In this document: one piece after another, positions 11,082 through 22,208 of the stretch
Position numbering within the stretch: the first letter of the stretch is position 1
Layout: each line of letters opens with the position of its first letter
NCBI GenBank assembly: GCA_017893485.1
Contig: CM030364.1
Location: forward strand, 251,136,731-251,200,730
Length of the DNA stretch: 64,000 bases
Reading direction: 5' to 3'
Source of the DNA: Hemerocallis citrina
Lineage: Eukaryota; Streptophyta; Magnoliopsida; Asparagales; Asphodelaceae
Translations under genes and position numbers: made by a program
Notes under the pieces: model-generated
What the model was told of the DNA's origin: nothing
What the model saw: only the letters and a program-made list of their open reading frames with translations
Databases searched by the model: none

Positions 11082-11756
11082 TAAAGAAACTCAAAACATC
11101 TTAGCATGTACTACAAGGTAGGCTCAAATTCATGAAAACTATGTTAGAATATAAATACTAAATCCTTGATTCTAATCACAATGTCAGTGTCAATTTTAGT
11201 CTATTCAGTAGGATCTTTTACATGGCATCAACCCAATCCTCAGCCATGGCACCCCCATGTATGTAGCTAGTCTGCCATTGTTTGACTTGGTTCTTTGACT
11301 GAGTTGCAATTTAGATGGTCAACGTTGTTAATTTGAGAGAGATAAATATGTAAGTGCTCCACTATGGCACTATGTAAGGCTAAGCAGTTCTCCCATTGAA
11401 ATGAATATTATCCCAACAAAAGATTCAACCACAATAATCATTCATCTCTCATCTCTCTCGCTCAATATGCCAATAATTCTCCACTCTCGTATTCATATGT
11501 GATTCTAGAATCTATCTCACCACTGTATCGGTGCATTAGGTGTCTTATGTAATATGTATGCATCTCCTCAATCCCTTTTGTTAAAGACAAGGTGGTATCG
11601 TAGTTGAGAGTTGCTAGAAGCGTAGCCCAACTGGACATTTGGGGTAGTTGCTAGTGAAGAGAAGAATATTATTCCTGTGATATGAAAGGTACCCCAACAG
11701 GACCAGTTACTAGAAAGCAAATTTTTGAGAGTTGCTTCACCATCCAAATCAGATTC
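11082..11756. other. Intergenic DNA with a possible Copia LTR/PBS relic
   Basis: Around 11320-11590 the sequence has an LTR-like run: TATGTAAGTGCTCC, a pyrimidine-rich TCTCATCTCTCTCGCTC tract, then AGACAAGGTGGTATCG at about 11586. TGGTATC followed by AG-rich DNA resembles the primer-binding site complementary to initiator tRNA-Met used by plant Copia elements. No coding region follows, so this is at best a short relic. Nothing else is seen here. Confidence 0.25.
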
Positions 11757-12160
11757 AATTATGTATGTATGTATATAAATAAACAGAAGAGATACAGAAA
11801 TATGTACAAAAGTTTACAAGCTGTAAAACTGAAAGAGAAACACTAAAATATATACAAAATTCAAAGGAAACACAAGCAGATAAGCGATCTGCCAAACAAA
11901 TGTAGAACAACACCAAACAGGGAGTCGGAGAGATCAAGGATGGAACAACATCTAAAGGAGCAATTAAGACTGCCACACCAAAGCAGAGGGAATACGCCCA
12001 CAAAGGCGAACATCCGCAAGACAAAAGGAACTGCAGCAAGCATGAAATCAGATTCAGGAACGCACACAACTCGAAGCCGTAAGCAAATACTACAGAACTG
12101 AACCATGTGACAGGAGGCAAGACAGCCCAACACGAAGTCACAAACCTCAACCTGCACAAA
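11757..12160 (-). mobile_element. Possible 5'-truncated LINE tail, minus strand
   Basis: On the minus strand this is a T/G-rich stretch resembling the 3' UTRs of the two LINEs in this window. It ends in TATACATACATACATAAT. Both flanks contain TATGTATGTAT, which could be a target duplication or just the microsatellite. The open frame here is hydrophobic, low complexity and not coding. Confidence 0.3.
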
Positions 12161-12719
12161 TAGTATGTATGTATTTACTATCTTCACTACCAAAGTGTCC
12201 TCCAATGATACCACTCTTTGATCACTTGTAGTTCCCATTGCATTTTCCAACTAAAATGGAAAATGACTACTGAAATTGCATCGTCATTTGTTACTAAGTT
12301 TTATGTAGCCTATCTAGTATAAAGAAGAGGGTTTTAATTAGTGGTCAAAGTTTATGATGTAAAACGTAATCCTAAAGAGAAAATTTCCAAGAATCTTAAA
12401 GGATTAATTTTATCAACATGTAGTGCATATCAAAATTAGAATTTTAAACAATTAATCGGTTTGATGAATTTCCAAGAATTAAATTAAGTTTAACATGCCC
12501 AATTAATAATTTAGTTCTAACAATCAATAATTAAATTCCTAAGCGTTCTTAGTAAGTAAAAGATTCAACATTGATTCGTACACTAATTAGGCAAGTAGAA
12601 CACCCACTCTCAATATTTGTGGTCGACAGTTAAATTAAATAATATAATAGAGATGATAAAGCAGTATAACAAAAATATTTGAAAAGTGAAAATTAAAGAG
12701 TATACCGACGTTCGAGGCA
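12161..12719. other. Intergenic sequence, nothing recognised
   Basis: AT-rich, without open frames of interest or recognisable element ends. Confidence 0.4.
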
Positions 12720-13960
12720 ACTAGTGTTAGATCTCAGCTTGACAGAGGAGCAGCACAAACATCAAACAGTGATACACCACATCGAATCAACCCAAAAAAC
12801 AAACAACGAGATCTCCAAACCGCAAGAACAGCGATAGCTGGGGTTCGTGGCTGCGACTTCGACGGTGGTTCGAGAAGATTGCAGCAGTGGAGGACAGTGA
12901 CGGCCGGGGTTCGTGGCTGCGGCTTCGATGGTGGTTCAAGAAGATTGCAGCAGTGGAGGGGAGCGACGATGACAGTCGACGGTGTTGGAAGAGGGTGAGC
13001 GGCTTCGGGGATGGTTGATGGTTTCGGTGGTGCGCCGAGACTGGTGAGGGTGATCACGGTGATCGAGCGGGAGGGGGCAGTCGAGGTGGGCGTCGAAGAG
13101 GAAAGCAATGGTGGATGGGTCGATGAAGGAATGGGTTCGGGAGTTTGTCGAAGAAGGAGAACGGGTGGTTGAGTTGGCGTTGGGTTTCGGAAGGTTGCGG
13201 TCGAGGAAAAATTCGGGGGTGAGGGAAGAGATGGGTCGGTCGGGGGTTGGGGAAACCATTACTTCACAAATCTTATCAACCTTCGTTCTCACACGACGAC
13301 ATGATGTAAATTTGTAAGTAGAAACCATCTCCCTCTCGGAGCAAACTTGAGAAGAAGAAACCGAATAAAAAGAACAACCGGAATTCACATATAAGGAAAA
13401 TGAAACAAAAGCACTATTTAAGCCATCACCTGATTCAGCGATACTTGATTTGGCACCTCTCTGACTCAACCACTTGCAACAGTCTCTCATATAATGCTCA
13501 ATCTCTTTGCACTGGTGGCCATGAACCTTACACCTACATACACTTGCCCTTCCGATCAAAGTACAATCCACCTCCAATCAACTCACAGCAGTTGACGCCG
13601 ATTTCTAACTCCTTTCTAAGTGCATCCTTTTCCAACCCCTTAATCATACCTGCTACGAAAAATTTCTCCTTGGTAGGTTTCTCATCTAGCACGGTTATCA
13701 TGTTTGATTGATTTGGTGATGAATATATCGAGTTGGAAACTCTTAGATCATCTGCGTTAAACGCCCTCAGTTCAGATAACTCCATATTGAACTCCACTTC
13801 ATGATCTAGAAGAGTGGTACTTTCCTTCATTGAGAAATCAACTTTCCTTTTTAAAGTATCCGACCCTGAAATGACGATCCCGAGTAGTCAGTTCTGAATC
13901 TTGCCCAAAGACTCGTCGTGCTTCTCTTACACCTGACTTCGCTCATCGAATACATATGGA
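12720..13960 (-). pseudogene. Unrecognised coding-like remnant
   Basis: GC content rises here and minus-strand frames are open. One at 13534-13830 starts MKESTTLLDHEVEF and includes TVLDEKPTKEKFFVAGMIKGL. It breaks near 13530, where reading shifts to a frame with CKVHGHQCKEIEHYMRDC. A C/H-rich segment after a basic GKC could be a degraded zinc knuckle of a retroelement gag, but no family is recognised. Proline/serine-rich translation further left is probably meaningless. A 66-bp direct repeat lies within (12840-12971). Confidence 0.25.
12840..12971. repeat. 66-bp direct tandem duplication
   Basis: GGGGTTCGTGGCTGCG at 12840 recurs at 12906, and the following 50 bases match with few changes. 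Confidence 0.8.
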
Positions 13961-14964
13961 TTAAACCTAAGGCTTCAGAATAAATCTCCTTCCAATTCTC
14001 CTACTTTGTACTGATTGGTCTCCCTTTATATATATAAATTCGACATTGATATGTATGAATAAGACTGAACTTTGAGTTCTACTTTTGTCTAGGATTGTAG
14101 ACCAAAGTTCATTGGTTATTCCTATATATTAAGTTTAATCCTTTGGCTTTTATATATTAATTTCAATTCAGTTATGATTTTCGTTTTAAGATGGTAACAA
14201 ATGAGATGGACATACTACAATTAAAATCTAATAGTTAATGGTACGCAATATTTTTAGATTTAAGTATTTCATAATATCATCATGTCACTTCAAATTTATG
14301 GCCTACTACATTTTCATATATCTGTCTCATTCGTATTAGAATTTATCAAAGCCTTATTTATTCTTTTTTTTCATTTATGTATCAGCTTATATCAATTCAA
14401 TTGGTTAATGCCGCTATATAAGTAATTAACTTTTAATGTTATGCAATTAACTAAAATTTTGTTTCGTGTTCTCTTTTCATGTAAGCAGAGATATGGTGTT
14501 CATGTGTGAATAATTCAGTCACTCAATAATGTTGATTCCAGCATGTTGAAGTATAGAGAATGCAATCACTAAAGTTATTTTGATACCTCAATGTTGAAAT
14601 CAATACATAGTTTTCTTTGTTAGATTTATATTTACCTAGCCATAAATTATTAGTTGGTTAGAAAATTAATTTTACTTTTTAACTATTTGGATTGAAGTCT
14701 TTTATTATCAGGAACAATTAATTTAAGCTATTCATTGTATATATAATTAGGATTCAAGTATTTGAACAATTGAATAATTATTGTGATTGCGTTTGGAAGT
14801 GCCTTATCGCATCAAATGCTCGAGCTTGAAGATTTTGTTTTCCGTAAGATCTTTACTACATAATTGTTGAATGTTGATAAACTGAATTATAAGTATATAG
14901 GGAAAAAACTATATATATGGGCAGGTTCTGACGATTTTTTTATTGAATATTATTGATGTTTTAA
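13961..14964. other. Intergenic sequence, nothing recognised
   Basis: AT-rich DNA without domain-bearing frames or element ends. Confidence 0.4.
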
Positions 14965-15137
14965 GAGTAATGATTCACCCACTACCAATCTGACTATCAT
15001 TCTCTTCACTATCTTAGGTGGTACACTCCTATCAGAGAGTTCCTCTACCTACTCTCTCTTCTCCCATCTATTGCAATGTGTCACTTAAGGTGGTGAAGAA
15101 AAATGTAGTAAAATTTAGAGTGAGTGTAGCATTACTC
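14965..15137. mobile_element. Mutator-type MITE with exact 9-bp target duplication
   Basis: The ends read GAGTAATGATTCACCCACT and, inverted, GAGTAATGCTACACTCACT. They are flanked by ATGTTTTAA on both sides (14956-14964, 15138-15146), a perfect 9-bp duplication as made by Mutator-like transposases. At 173 bp it carries no gene. Relatives lie at 20163 and 44083. Confidence 0.8.
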
Positions 15138-15834
15138 ATGTTTTAATATATATGTTTTGGTAAAGTCTATCCAATTTGCACATGGGATGTACTAGTTTTT
15201 TTATAAAGCACACACATTGTGCGGGTAAATGCCACCCATACGGTCCTACCTCTCTCCCCGCTATATGTATCTTCCCTTGATTTTTTCCCAAACTGTCCCA
15301 CTTTTTGAAAGTTTTTTCCAAACTGCCCTACTTTTTTTAAAAATTCCCAAACTGCCTCACTCGCTTTTTGAATAAGCGAGTGTAGTTAAAACCTCATCGC
15401 TTTTTCAGAAAGTGAGTGTGAGGCTTTTGATTTTCAAAAGTATAGACTCGCTTTCTAAAAAAGCGATTGGGTTTTAACCAAACTCGCTTTCTCAAAAAAC
15501 AAGTTAGTCGTTTTGGTAAATACTTTCGAAAGTGGGTCAGTTTGGTAAATACTTTCAAAAAGTGGGTCATTTGGTAACAAGTTCGATTTATCACGACGGT
15601 TTGAACAAAAATCTTCAAATTAGGGTTTAAGAAAGCTCCCCCTTTCTCCAACTTAAAACCATTGAAAGACACTAATTTGATTTAAATTATTCACTATTCA
15701 AATTGCAAATTCACTCCATTCATCTGAAATAAAATAAAACAAAAAAATGAGATGATATGAATTTCTTTCCAATTCATCAACTAGCTACAAAATGGATGGA
15801 TAAAAGTATCATGCTGATTAGATCTTTTGGTTCA

Positions 15835-16350
15835 GAGCATCTGTAGTCGTCTGCTAAATATGCATAATATGCATATTTTTTCAAAAAAATTGCTACAGTC
15901 GTTTGTTAAATATGCATATTTTGCATATTTTGCTACAGTAGATTGCTATAAATGAGAGCGGATATGAAAATCATGCAAAATTTAAAGGACGCAACTTAGA
16001 GTTCCGTCGCTCGAAAAAATATTATTTTTAAATCGTCAGATGCAACTTCACATTGCGTCCGACGACTTTAAAAAAAAACATTTAATAAAAGAAATTCAAC
16101 CAGGGAGCTCTCCTTGGACGCAACTTGAAGTTGCGTCCAACGGAGGGGCCCACTTTTTTCTTTTCTTTTTTTTCTAAAACTTAAATAAAGTTTTTAATTA
16201 ATAAAAAATGCATAAAAAATCGTGCGACGCAAAGTGAAGTTCCGTCTGAATTTTTTATATATTAAATTGGTAAAAAAATACCAATCGACGACTGCAGCGA
16301 ATTGGCCAAGTGCTATATGCATTTTTTAACAATGACGACTGTGGATGCTC
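15835..16350. mobile_element. MITE C, palindrome-bearing family
   Basis: The ends read GAGCATCTGTAGTCG and, inverted, GAGCATCCACAGTCG. A subterminal CAGTCGTTTGTTAAATATGC recurs. The inside carries palindromes of the core GGACGCAACTT (perfect 11-bp arms, 16116-16138) and weaker variants near 15986, 16040 and 16230. No clean target duplication was found (TCA and TAT flank it). It is nested in the MULE. Confidence 0.55.
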
Positions 16351-16591
16351 TATGAGCATAAAAATTGATAACTCAAAGCTGAATGTGTAGCCCTAAAAAA
16401 ACTCGCAAACAACATTTTTAGCTTATCAGTCAACAAAACTACTACTACTACGACATACAGCAAACTACTTCATATAAGGGCGAAACGCGATGAGTACTAA
16501 AATTGAGCTCAACAGAACTTCATTACAGATCAATAACAAAACAAGATGGAAACTTTAGCTAAAAAAGACATGAAAGTTGAGATTTTTAGGA

Positions 16592-16708
16592 TTAGGGTTT
16601 TAAGGGGAGATGGAGATTTTTGGAAATAACAAATTCGGAGCGAATTCTCTTTGGGGGATGGGAGGATGGGTACATAGAGGGCTGATGGCAGAGGTACTCG
16701 TCCGCCAT
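16592..16708 (-). pseudogene. Possible captured 5' coding fragment inside the MULE
   Basis: From an ATG at 16706-16708 (minus strand) a 38-codon frame begins MADEYLCHQPSMYPSSHPPK and stops at 16592. It sits between the inverted arms, as in a Pack-MULE that has picked up part of a gene. The hydrophilic proline-rich start resembles the N terminus of a plant nuclear protein, but no family can be named. It could also be chance. Confidence 0.2.
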
Positions 16709-17339
16709 TGACGGAGAGATTAGAGAAATTAGGGATTGGATTGAAGATGAAGAGAAATGGGGAGCTTTCTTAAACCCTAATTTGAAGATTTTGTTCAAAC
16801 CGTCGTGATAAATCGAACTTGTTACCAAAATGACCTACTTTTTGAAAGTATTTACCAAACTGATCAACTTTTGAAAGTATTTATCAAAATGACCCACTCG
16901 TTTTTTGAGAAAGCGAGTTTGGTTAAAACCCAGCGAGCCTAGGCTTTCAAAAAATCAAAAGCCTCAAACTTGCTTACTGAAAAAGCGATGAGGTTTTAAC
17001 CACACTCACTTTTTCAGAAAGCGAGTGAGGCAGTTTGGGAATTTTAAAAAAAAGTAGGATAGTTTGGAAAAAACTTTCAAAAAATGAGACAGTTTGGGAA
17101 AAAATTTCTTCCCTCTTCCTCTGTTCCCAGACACTCCCCATTTTTCCTTTTCCCAACCCAACCCAACCCATAAAAGATGATGGGAAAGGTGAAGAAGGGT
17201 TTTATTACCACACTCGTGTGAAATGAGGTAGAAGAGGAGACAGAGGGTGGATGTTCCTATTGTTCAATGGGAAAAAAAGACAAAATTAATAAAATTAATT
17301 AGAATGCCGGTTAGCGACAAAAATGTAAATTAAAACAAT

Positions 17340-17370
<31 letters not shown>

Positions 17371-17375
17371 TAAAT
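17340..17375. repeat. AAACT pentanucleotide microsatellite
   Basis: Repeated AACTAAACTAAACTAAACT units pass into AATTAAATTAAAAT. Confidence 0.8.
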
Positions 17376-17557
17376 TAAAATAAAAGGGAAGCGGGTGTAT
17401 GTAGGTAAATAACCTCATTAGTAACCATAATACTAACAAAATACAATTATCCAAAGGCTAAATATAAAAAAAAGACACAAAGTTTTGGGCCAGTTTAAAA
17501 AAAGTACACTAAGGTTTTTTGTTTAAAAAAGGACACAACGTTTCAAAAAACTCCACT

Positions 17558-17597
17558 GGGTTAGTTAGGGTTAGGGTTGGGTTAGGGTAGGGTTTAA
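17558..17597. repeat. Short degenerate telomere-like tract
   Basis: Several GGGTTAG, TTAGGG and GGGTTTA words occur in a row, close to the plant telomere unit TTTAGGG but degenerate. An interstitial trace at most. Confidence 0.45.
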
Positions 17598-17688
17598 GAA
17601 AACCACTTTTATCTTTCATTTGTATTTAAAAAAATCACATTCATCTTTTATTTGTGTTTAAAAAAACATCACTTAACTAATTATATGT

Positions 17689-17928
17689 TTAAATCATAAA
17701 ATATTTACCATCACCTTTTCCCGCTGCATAACGAGCTAAAATTTTAAAATTCCATCGTTTTGTATCCCAATTAGTAACCTCATAAACCTTCTCAAAAAGT
17801 TCTTCCATTGTAATTGTACGAGGTGCCCAAATTATTTTGGGATCAACGACACTATAACAATAACCTATTTTTGGGTCACGAATAATTTCACCACCAAAAT
17901 AAAGCCAAATAGGAATATTGTAATCCAT
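17689..17928 (-). pseudogene. MULE transposase N-terminal fragment
   Basis: The 79-residue frame begins MDYNIPIWLYFGGEIIRD. It continues with TMEELFEKVYEVTNWDTKRWN and ends at a stop after GKGDGKYFMI. Mutator-like transposases of plants start with such a domain (short beta-rich VRVYYGGEW-like start, then a helix with T-EEL--K-YE-T--D). The zinc knuckle, DDE core and SWIM finger are absent, so only a fragment remains. Upstream on this strand (to about 18230) is non-coding sequence rich in GAGAAGAAG. Confidence 0.45.
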
Positions 17929-18245
17929 ACCTATACATATTTATAAAAAAAATAATCATTATCTACTTAACAAAATATATGCGACAAAATGATATACAAA
18001 TCATACTTTGAAATAAATGATCAGAAAAGTTGAGCAATTTCGAGCTTCGAGAAGACGACGTAGTGAATGAGTTGATAACAAATCCGCTATGTAAATCCCC
18101 AAACAAAGAAATTTTGGAAGATGGATTTAGGGTTTTCAGAGTGGGAGGAGATATGAATATGTGAGAAGAAGAATATGAATGTGAGAGAAGAAGAAAATCC
18201 TTTCAGATTTTGTTGAGTTTTTTTTGAGTAAGATCTCCAATTGGG

Positions 18246-18710
18246 ATGGTAGGGTTTTGGAGTTGGGTTAAATCTTTCTATAACTTTCTCAACTACGGAG
18301 GTGCGTCCTCCCCTGTCGCTAAACACATTTGGAGCTGTTCTGCTCCGCTTAAGGCCAAAATCCTCACTTGGCTCGCTATTAACAATAGGCTTCTTACTGT
18401 TGAAGTTCTTAATAAGAGGAATCTCGCTATAGGTCAGTTATGTTCTTTATGCTTTCATTGTCACGAAGACATTGAGCATCTTTTTTTTCACTGTAATTTT
18501 ATCAGACCTCTTTGGCAGATCTGTCTACTGGCTTGGCAGGTTCCCTCTCTTCCCCCCTCTTTCCTTGATTGCTGGACCTGTCAATTCGTGTGTAATAAGT
18601 ATCGTGTTAATTCGTGTGTAATAAGTATCGTAAGTCCTGGATTCTCTCTTCTATGGCTATTATTTGGATTATCTGGAAAGAAAGAAATAATCACATTTTT
18701 AATAACTTAG
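18246..18710 (+). pseudogene. LINE ORF2 C-terminal fragment (zf-RVT region)
   Basis: A 154-residue open frame covers the zinc-binding region downstream of the reverse transcriptase, with C-x2-C...H-x4-C spacing (CSLC, HLFFHC). Endonuclease and reverse-transcriptase domains are missing through 5' truncation, so it is not functional. A short direct repeat (TTCGTGTGTAATAAGTATCG, twice from about 18585) disturbs the frame near its end. Confidence 0.75.
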
Positions 18711-19890
18711 TTAAACCTATTGACACTATTGTTGATGATTTTATTTTTTTTCTCTAAGCTTTGGTCTTCCACTCTTCCACATCACAAAATACAGCGATTA
18801 AGCCTTGATAGGTTTGATGACGCTGCTGTGTTTTTACGTTCTGCCTCTATTACTGCTACTATTCTCAATATCGATACTTCTTAATTTCATTGACTTTTGC
18901 TCTTCTTGTAGGGATAAGTCTCTCGGCTTCTTATCGCTGTTCATTTTGTTTTTTTGGGTGGTTGAAGGGGAGCACTCAGGTGTTTTTGGTTGCTTGCCTT
19001 TAGGGGTGCCTTCCTCTGTTGGCTCTCTGATTATATTTTGCCTTATTTTGGTGGCTTGGGGCATGTCCATTTAGTGTTCTACTTCTACTCTAACGTTGTT
19101 ATGGTCTTTTGGTTGTTTTGACCTTGTATAGGTTGGGTTTGCCCCTCACTGTGATGTTTATTTTATCTTGGCTTTCGTCTAAGTGTTTTGTTATCTGTTC
19201 TTTGTGGTTGTTCTTTTTTTTCTGTTTGGGCTCGGTGTGGCTCTTGCTGTTGGCTGTTTGTCTATTGGGGTCAGAGGTGTTTTTGGCTGTTTGTTTAGCG
19301 CTCTTGCTGTTCTTTTAGATCTTGTTATGTGCTGCTGAGAGTGAGGGTGCATGTGCTCTGTTTCTCTTTGGTTGTGGCTGAGGTGCAGTGTGAAGGCTGC
19401 TTTTGTTTGCCCCTTTTCTATTGGGTAATTTTGGTTGCCTGAGTTTGGGGTTAGGCCCAGCGCTGAGTGTGTTGTTTTGTTTCTTGTTGTTTTTGTTCTT
19501 TTGTGGTTGTTGCAGTGGGAGGTGCGAGCCAGCTTCTGAATGCGCTGCCTGTGTTTTGGCTTGGTTGTTCTACCCTCCTCTGTCTCGAGTGTGTGCCGTT
19601 AGGGGTTGGTTTCGGGCCTTTCTCGGCGGCCTTTTTCTGTGTCTGCGCTGGTGTGGGAGAATAAGCTGTTGGCCGGTCTTATTCTTGCTTGGCTGGGGGC
19701 TGCCACCTTTCTGGTTCTGATCTGATGGTATTCTGGCCTTGGATTTTTTTTATTGTTTATATGTTGTTTCTGCTGTTTCCTAGTTTTACTCATTGTAAAA
19801 TGGGTCTTGTATGTTACTCTTTTTATTGCTATATATTTTTTAGGCTAGAGCCATAAGGCTCTATTCGTCGTATCAAAAAAAAAAAAAAAA
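18246..19890 (+). mobile_element. 5'-truncated LINE (C-terminal ORF2 and 3' UTR)
   Basis: The left part encodes the end of ORF2: WVKSFYNFLNYGG, LKAKILTWLAI and the knuckle CSLCFHCHEDIEHLFFHC, parallel to the same region of the LINE at 5731. A G/T-rich 3' UTR follows, then the stem-loop TAGAGCC/GGCTCTA (19846-19863) and an A-run (19875-19890). Reading frames are interrupted after 18710. No convincing target duplication was found. The right flank begins the duplicated block exactly. Confidence 0.85.
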
Positions 19891-20162
19891 GAGTCAAATA
19901 CAAGAAATGAATTACTTGAAACAAATTTGTTGCTACTATGTTTGTTCTTGATGGACAACCAAATACTACATAGAAGAAAGAAATATTGCCACGGGGGGTT
20001 GTTAGGAAATTCTGAAATTCGTGCAAACATAACGGTGAAGTTGGAAAGCTTAGAGCTAACCTTGTCAAGTTTCAATATGCAGCACTAGTAGTCAACAATT
20101 TACATTAGTAGATAATAGATTATTTGTTTCGTTGTCTTGGCCTTGAAGCAAGAATTAAATAA

Positions 20163-20345
20163 GAATAATGCTACACCCACTACTTTTTTCACTATTTTTT
20201 TCTTCGTAATCTTAGGTGGCACACCGCCACTGAAGGTTTCTACCACTTATTCTATATCTACTCTACAATAATCTTTACTAGTATTGAGTCACTTAAGATA
20301 GTAAAGAAAAAAATAGTGGAGAAGGTAGTGGGTATCGCATTACTC
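20163..20345. mobile_element. Mutator-type MITE, 9-bp target duplication
   Basis: The ends read GAATAATGCTACACCCAC and, inverted, GAGTAATGCGATACCCAC. They are flanked by ATTAAATAA on both sides (20154-20162, 20346-20354). A relative of the element at 14965. The copy-2 counterpart is the deletion derivative at 44083. Confidence 0.8.
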
Positions 20346-20364
20346 ATTAAATAAAGGGAGTTGG

Positions 20365-20372
20365 CAAGGCCG

Positions 20373-20409
<37 letters not shown>

Positions 20410-20791
20410 AGGGAGGGGAGGCGGCCTCCTCTAGCTTCTAAAATTTTGTAATTTTAGGGGTTCTCCAAAAAAAAAAATCTTCTGGTATTTATATATACAT
20501 ATTTTGCACGTAATATTTTTTAGGAGCTTCCAAATTTAATTTTTTAGGGCTTTTGTTTTTAAAATTAATACTTGGATCCGCTTATTTCAGTTTGACTTGG
20601 GTTTGTATAGATATTTTTTCCTCAAATTCCTAAATCTCCATTTATTTCTTCATATATACCGGTTTTTTAAGAATTGCAGAAAGAAATTTCAAAAAAAAAA
20701 AAATTAACAATTTTTTGAAAAAATAAATTTTGTTTGGGAACCCCATTTCGGAAGTTCACCTTGGATCCCCATAAACTCAGAGCAGGCCCTG
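20365..20791. mobile_element. hAT-like short element
   Basis: The ends read CAAGGCCGCC and, inverted, CAGGGCCTGC. GGAGTTGG and GGAGTAAG flank it (6 of 8 match), as in an old 8-bp duplication. The counterpart in copy 2 (44187-44535) keeps clearer ends. The element therefore predates the block duplication. A 32-C run has expanded near its left end. Confidence 0.55.
20373..20404. repeat. Run of 32 cytosines
   Basis: An uninterrupted C-run. The paralogous place in copy 2 (about 44195-44199) has only five Cs. It could be slippage expansion or a sequencing/assembly error. Confidence 0.8.
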
Positions 20792-21216
20792 GGAGTAAGG
20801 TAAGCAATTTATCACATTTTATAAATGCACCGAGTTTTATTTTGTGTGTCTGGAAATCAGTAAGTAGTTTATTTGTATTTGTAATAAAACATCGTAAATT
20901 TTGCAAAAACTCACTTAAATTAGTGAGGTCCACCTTTAAATTAACAAATATTAAATGAAGCAACTTTGTATGAGGGAAAAATAATTACGTCTCTCTTCTC
21001 CCGTCCACATGGACATGTGCCTGATTTCTAAAAGGGTTCTATATTTTATTTTATTTCGGCAAAAGAAAAAGATTCTGACGTTCTTTCGTCCGTCCCTTTT
21101 TTCTTCTTCTTTAGTCTTATTATTTTTGTAACTCAATTTTAGCTTCCCAAATAGCCCATAAGCATAGAATGACAAAAAATACTTTGATTTGATAGTCGAA
21201 ATGCATGTTTATAGAA

Positions 21217-21380
21217 AATGTTAACCTTTACTACAATTTTTGTACTACTTATACATTACTAAACTTTAAAAAAGAGCTCATGTAAAACATGTTTGCTTTA
21301 ATTGCTTGTGGGTATATATATCATTCTTCAGTCTAGCGGTAGTAAAGTAGTACAATAAAAGTGGTACAATTAGTATTACC
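21217..21380. mobile_element. MITE with TACAATTAG inverted ends, older copy
   Basis: Imperfect inverted ends (ATGTTAACCTTTACTACAAT at left, GTACAATTAGTATTACC at right) match the clearer family at 22033, whose ends are TGCTAATTGTACTACT inverted. Also present in copy 2 at 44974-45150, so it is older than the duplication. Confidence 0.5.
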
Positions 21381-22032
21381 CAATGTTTATCAATTACTTA
21401 AAAAGTGATTAAGTTATATTTACACTATATATGTAGTTCTTTTGGTGTTTGGATTGACAAAAGACATTTATGAATAGATATTCATGTTTTTAGTGACATA
21501 TGACATATTCTGATAGTCTAACTGACATGTAAGCAGGTGATGCATCCGCAAACGTGGAAAATGATGAATAGAATGATATGTGAATTTTAGGTAGCCAAAA
21601 AGTCAAAAATGCACAAAATCTTTAACACCGCCAAAAAGTAAAAAATGCACAAAATCTGTAACACCTCTAAGAATTGGAAAGGTACTAGAACATAATTGGG
21701 AAGCAACCATATGTAAAATTTAATATGAAAGTCAAAAGAGAGGCTTCTGTTCATCCAAATGGGTTATGAGAAGGAGAGAAAACTGACTGGTATAAGATTC
21801 TTGAGGGAATGATAAGCCATGCGATTTGGTTGATGCATAGTGATATGGGCCTGGAGGAAAGGGGTGACAGTCTGAGCTATAATGCAATATTTATAGGATT
21901 GTAAGTTGAAGGAGAAGTTTGACAGTTGTCTACAACCTCTACACAAAGCATGAATCTACTAAGAAAGGTGTTTTCACATCACATTCGAGGAGACGATGAA
22001 TGTTGGACAATAGAATCTGATGAGTTTATTCA

Positions 22033-22204
22033 AAGTGCTAATTGTACTACTATTTTGTACTATTTTTGTACTACTTATAGATTATGAAATTAAAGATGTA
22101 GCCCATGTAAAATATTTTTACTTTAATTTCTTGTGGACATCACATTTTTTAGTCTACTAGTTCCAAATGAGTAAAAAATAAAAGTAGTACAATTAGCATT
22201 ACTC
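22033..22204. mobile_element. MITE with TGCTAATTGTACTACT inverted ends
   Basis: TGCTAATTGTACTACT at the left and AGTAGTACAATTAGCATTACTC at the right are inverted copies. The terminal GAGTAATGCTA is shared with the Mutator-type MITEs at 14965 and 20163, suggesting kinship. Copy 2 has it at 45801-45954. Confidence 0.5.
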
Positions 22205-22208
22205 CATA

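Larger units (their letters stand above)
15279..17106. mobile_element. Non-autonomous Mutator-like element with long inverted repeats
   Basis: Two arms, about 15279-15655 and 16745-17106, are inverted copies of each other. Both hold repeats of AAACTG..CCACTTTTTGAAAG and CGAGT..AAGCGAGT. Outermost bases are GATTTTTTCCC and, inverted, AATTTTTTCCC. Flanks are TCTTCCCTT (15270-15278) and TCTTCCCTC (17107-17115), a 9-bp duplication with one change. The 1.8-kb element has no transposase. Its centre holds MITE C and a short open frame that may be captured host sequence. Transcription through both arms would give a long hairpin RNA, a plausible siRNA source. Confidence 0.8.

Noticed and set aside
11755..12250. 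Minus-strand hydrophobic frames of 129-134 codons as a membrane protein gene
   Set aside because: Two overlapping frames are open with the same T-rich bias as the LINE 3' UTRs. Ends lie in a microsatellite.
17558..17597. Telomere fusion point
   Set aside because: Only about 40 bp and degenerate. Such words occur by chance or in MULE ends.
18225..18245. Target duplication for the truncated LINE
   Set aside because: GAGTAAGATC at the left and GAGTCAAATAC at the right share only short stretches.
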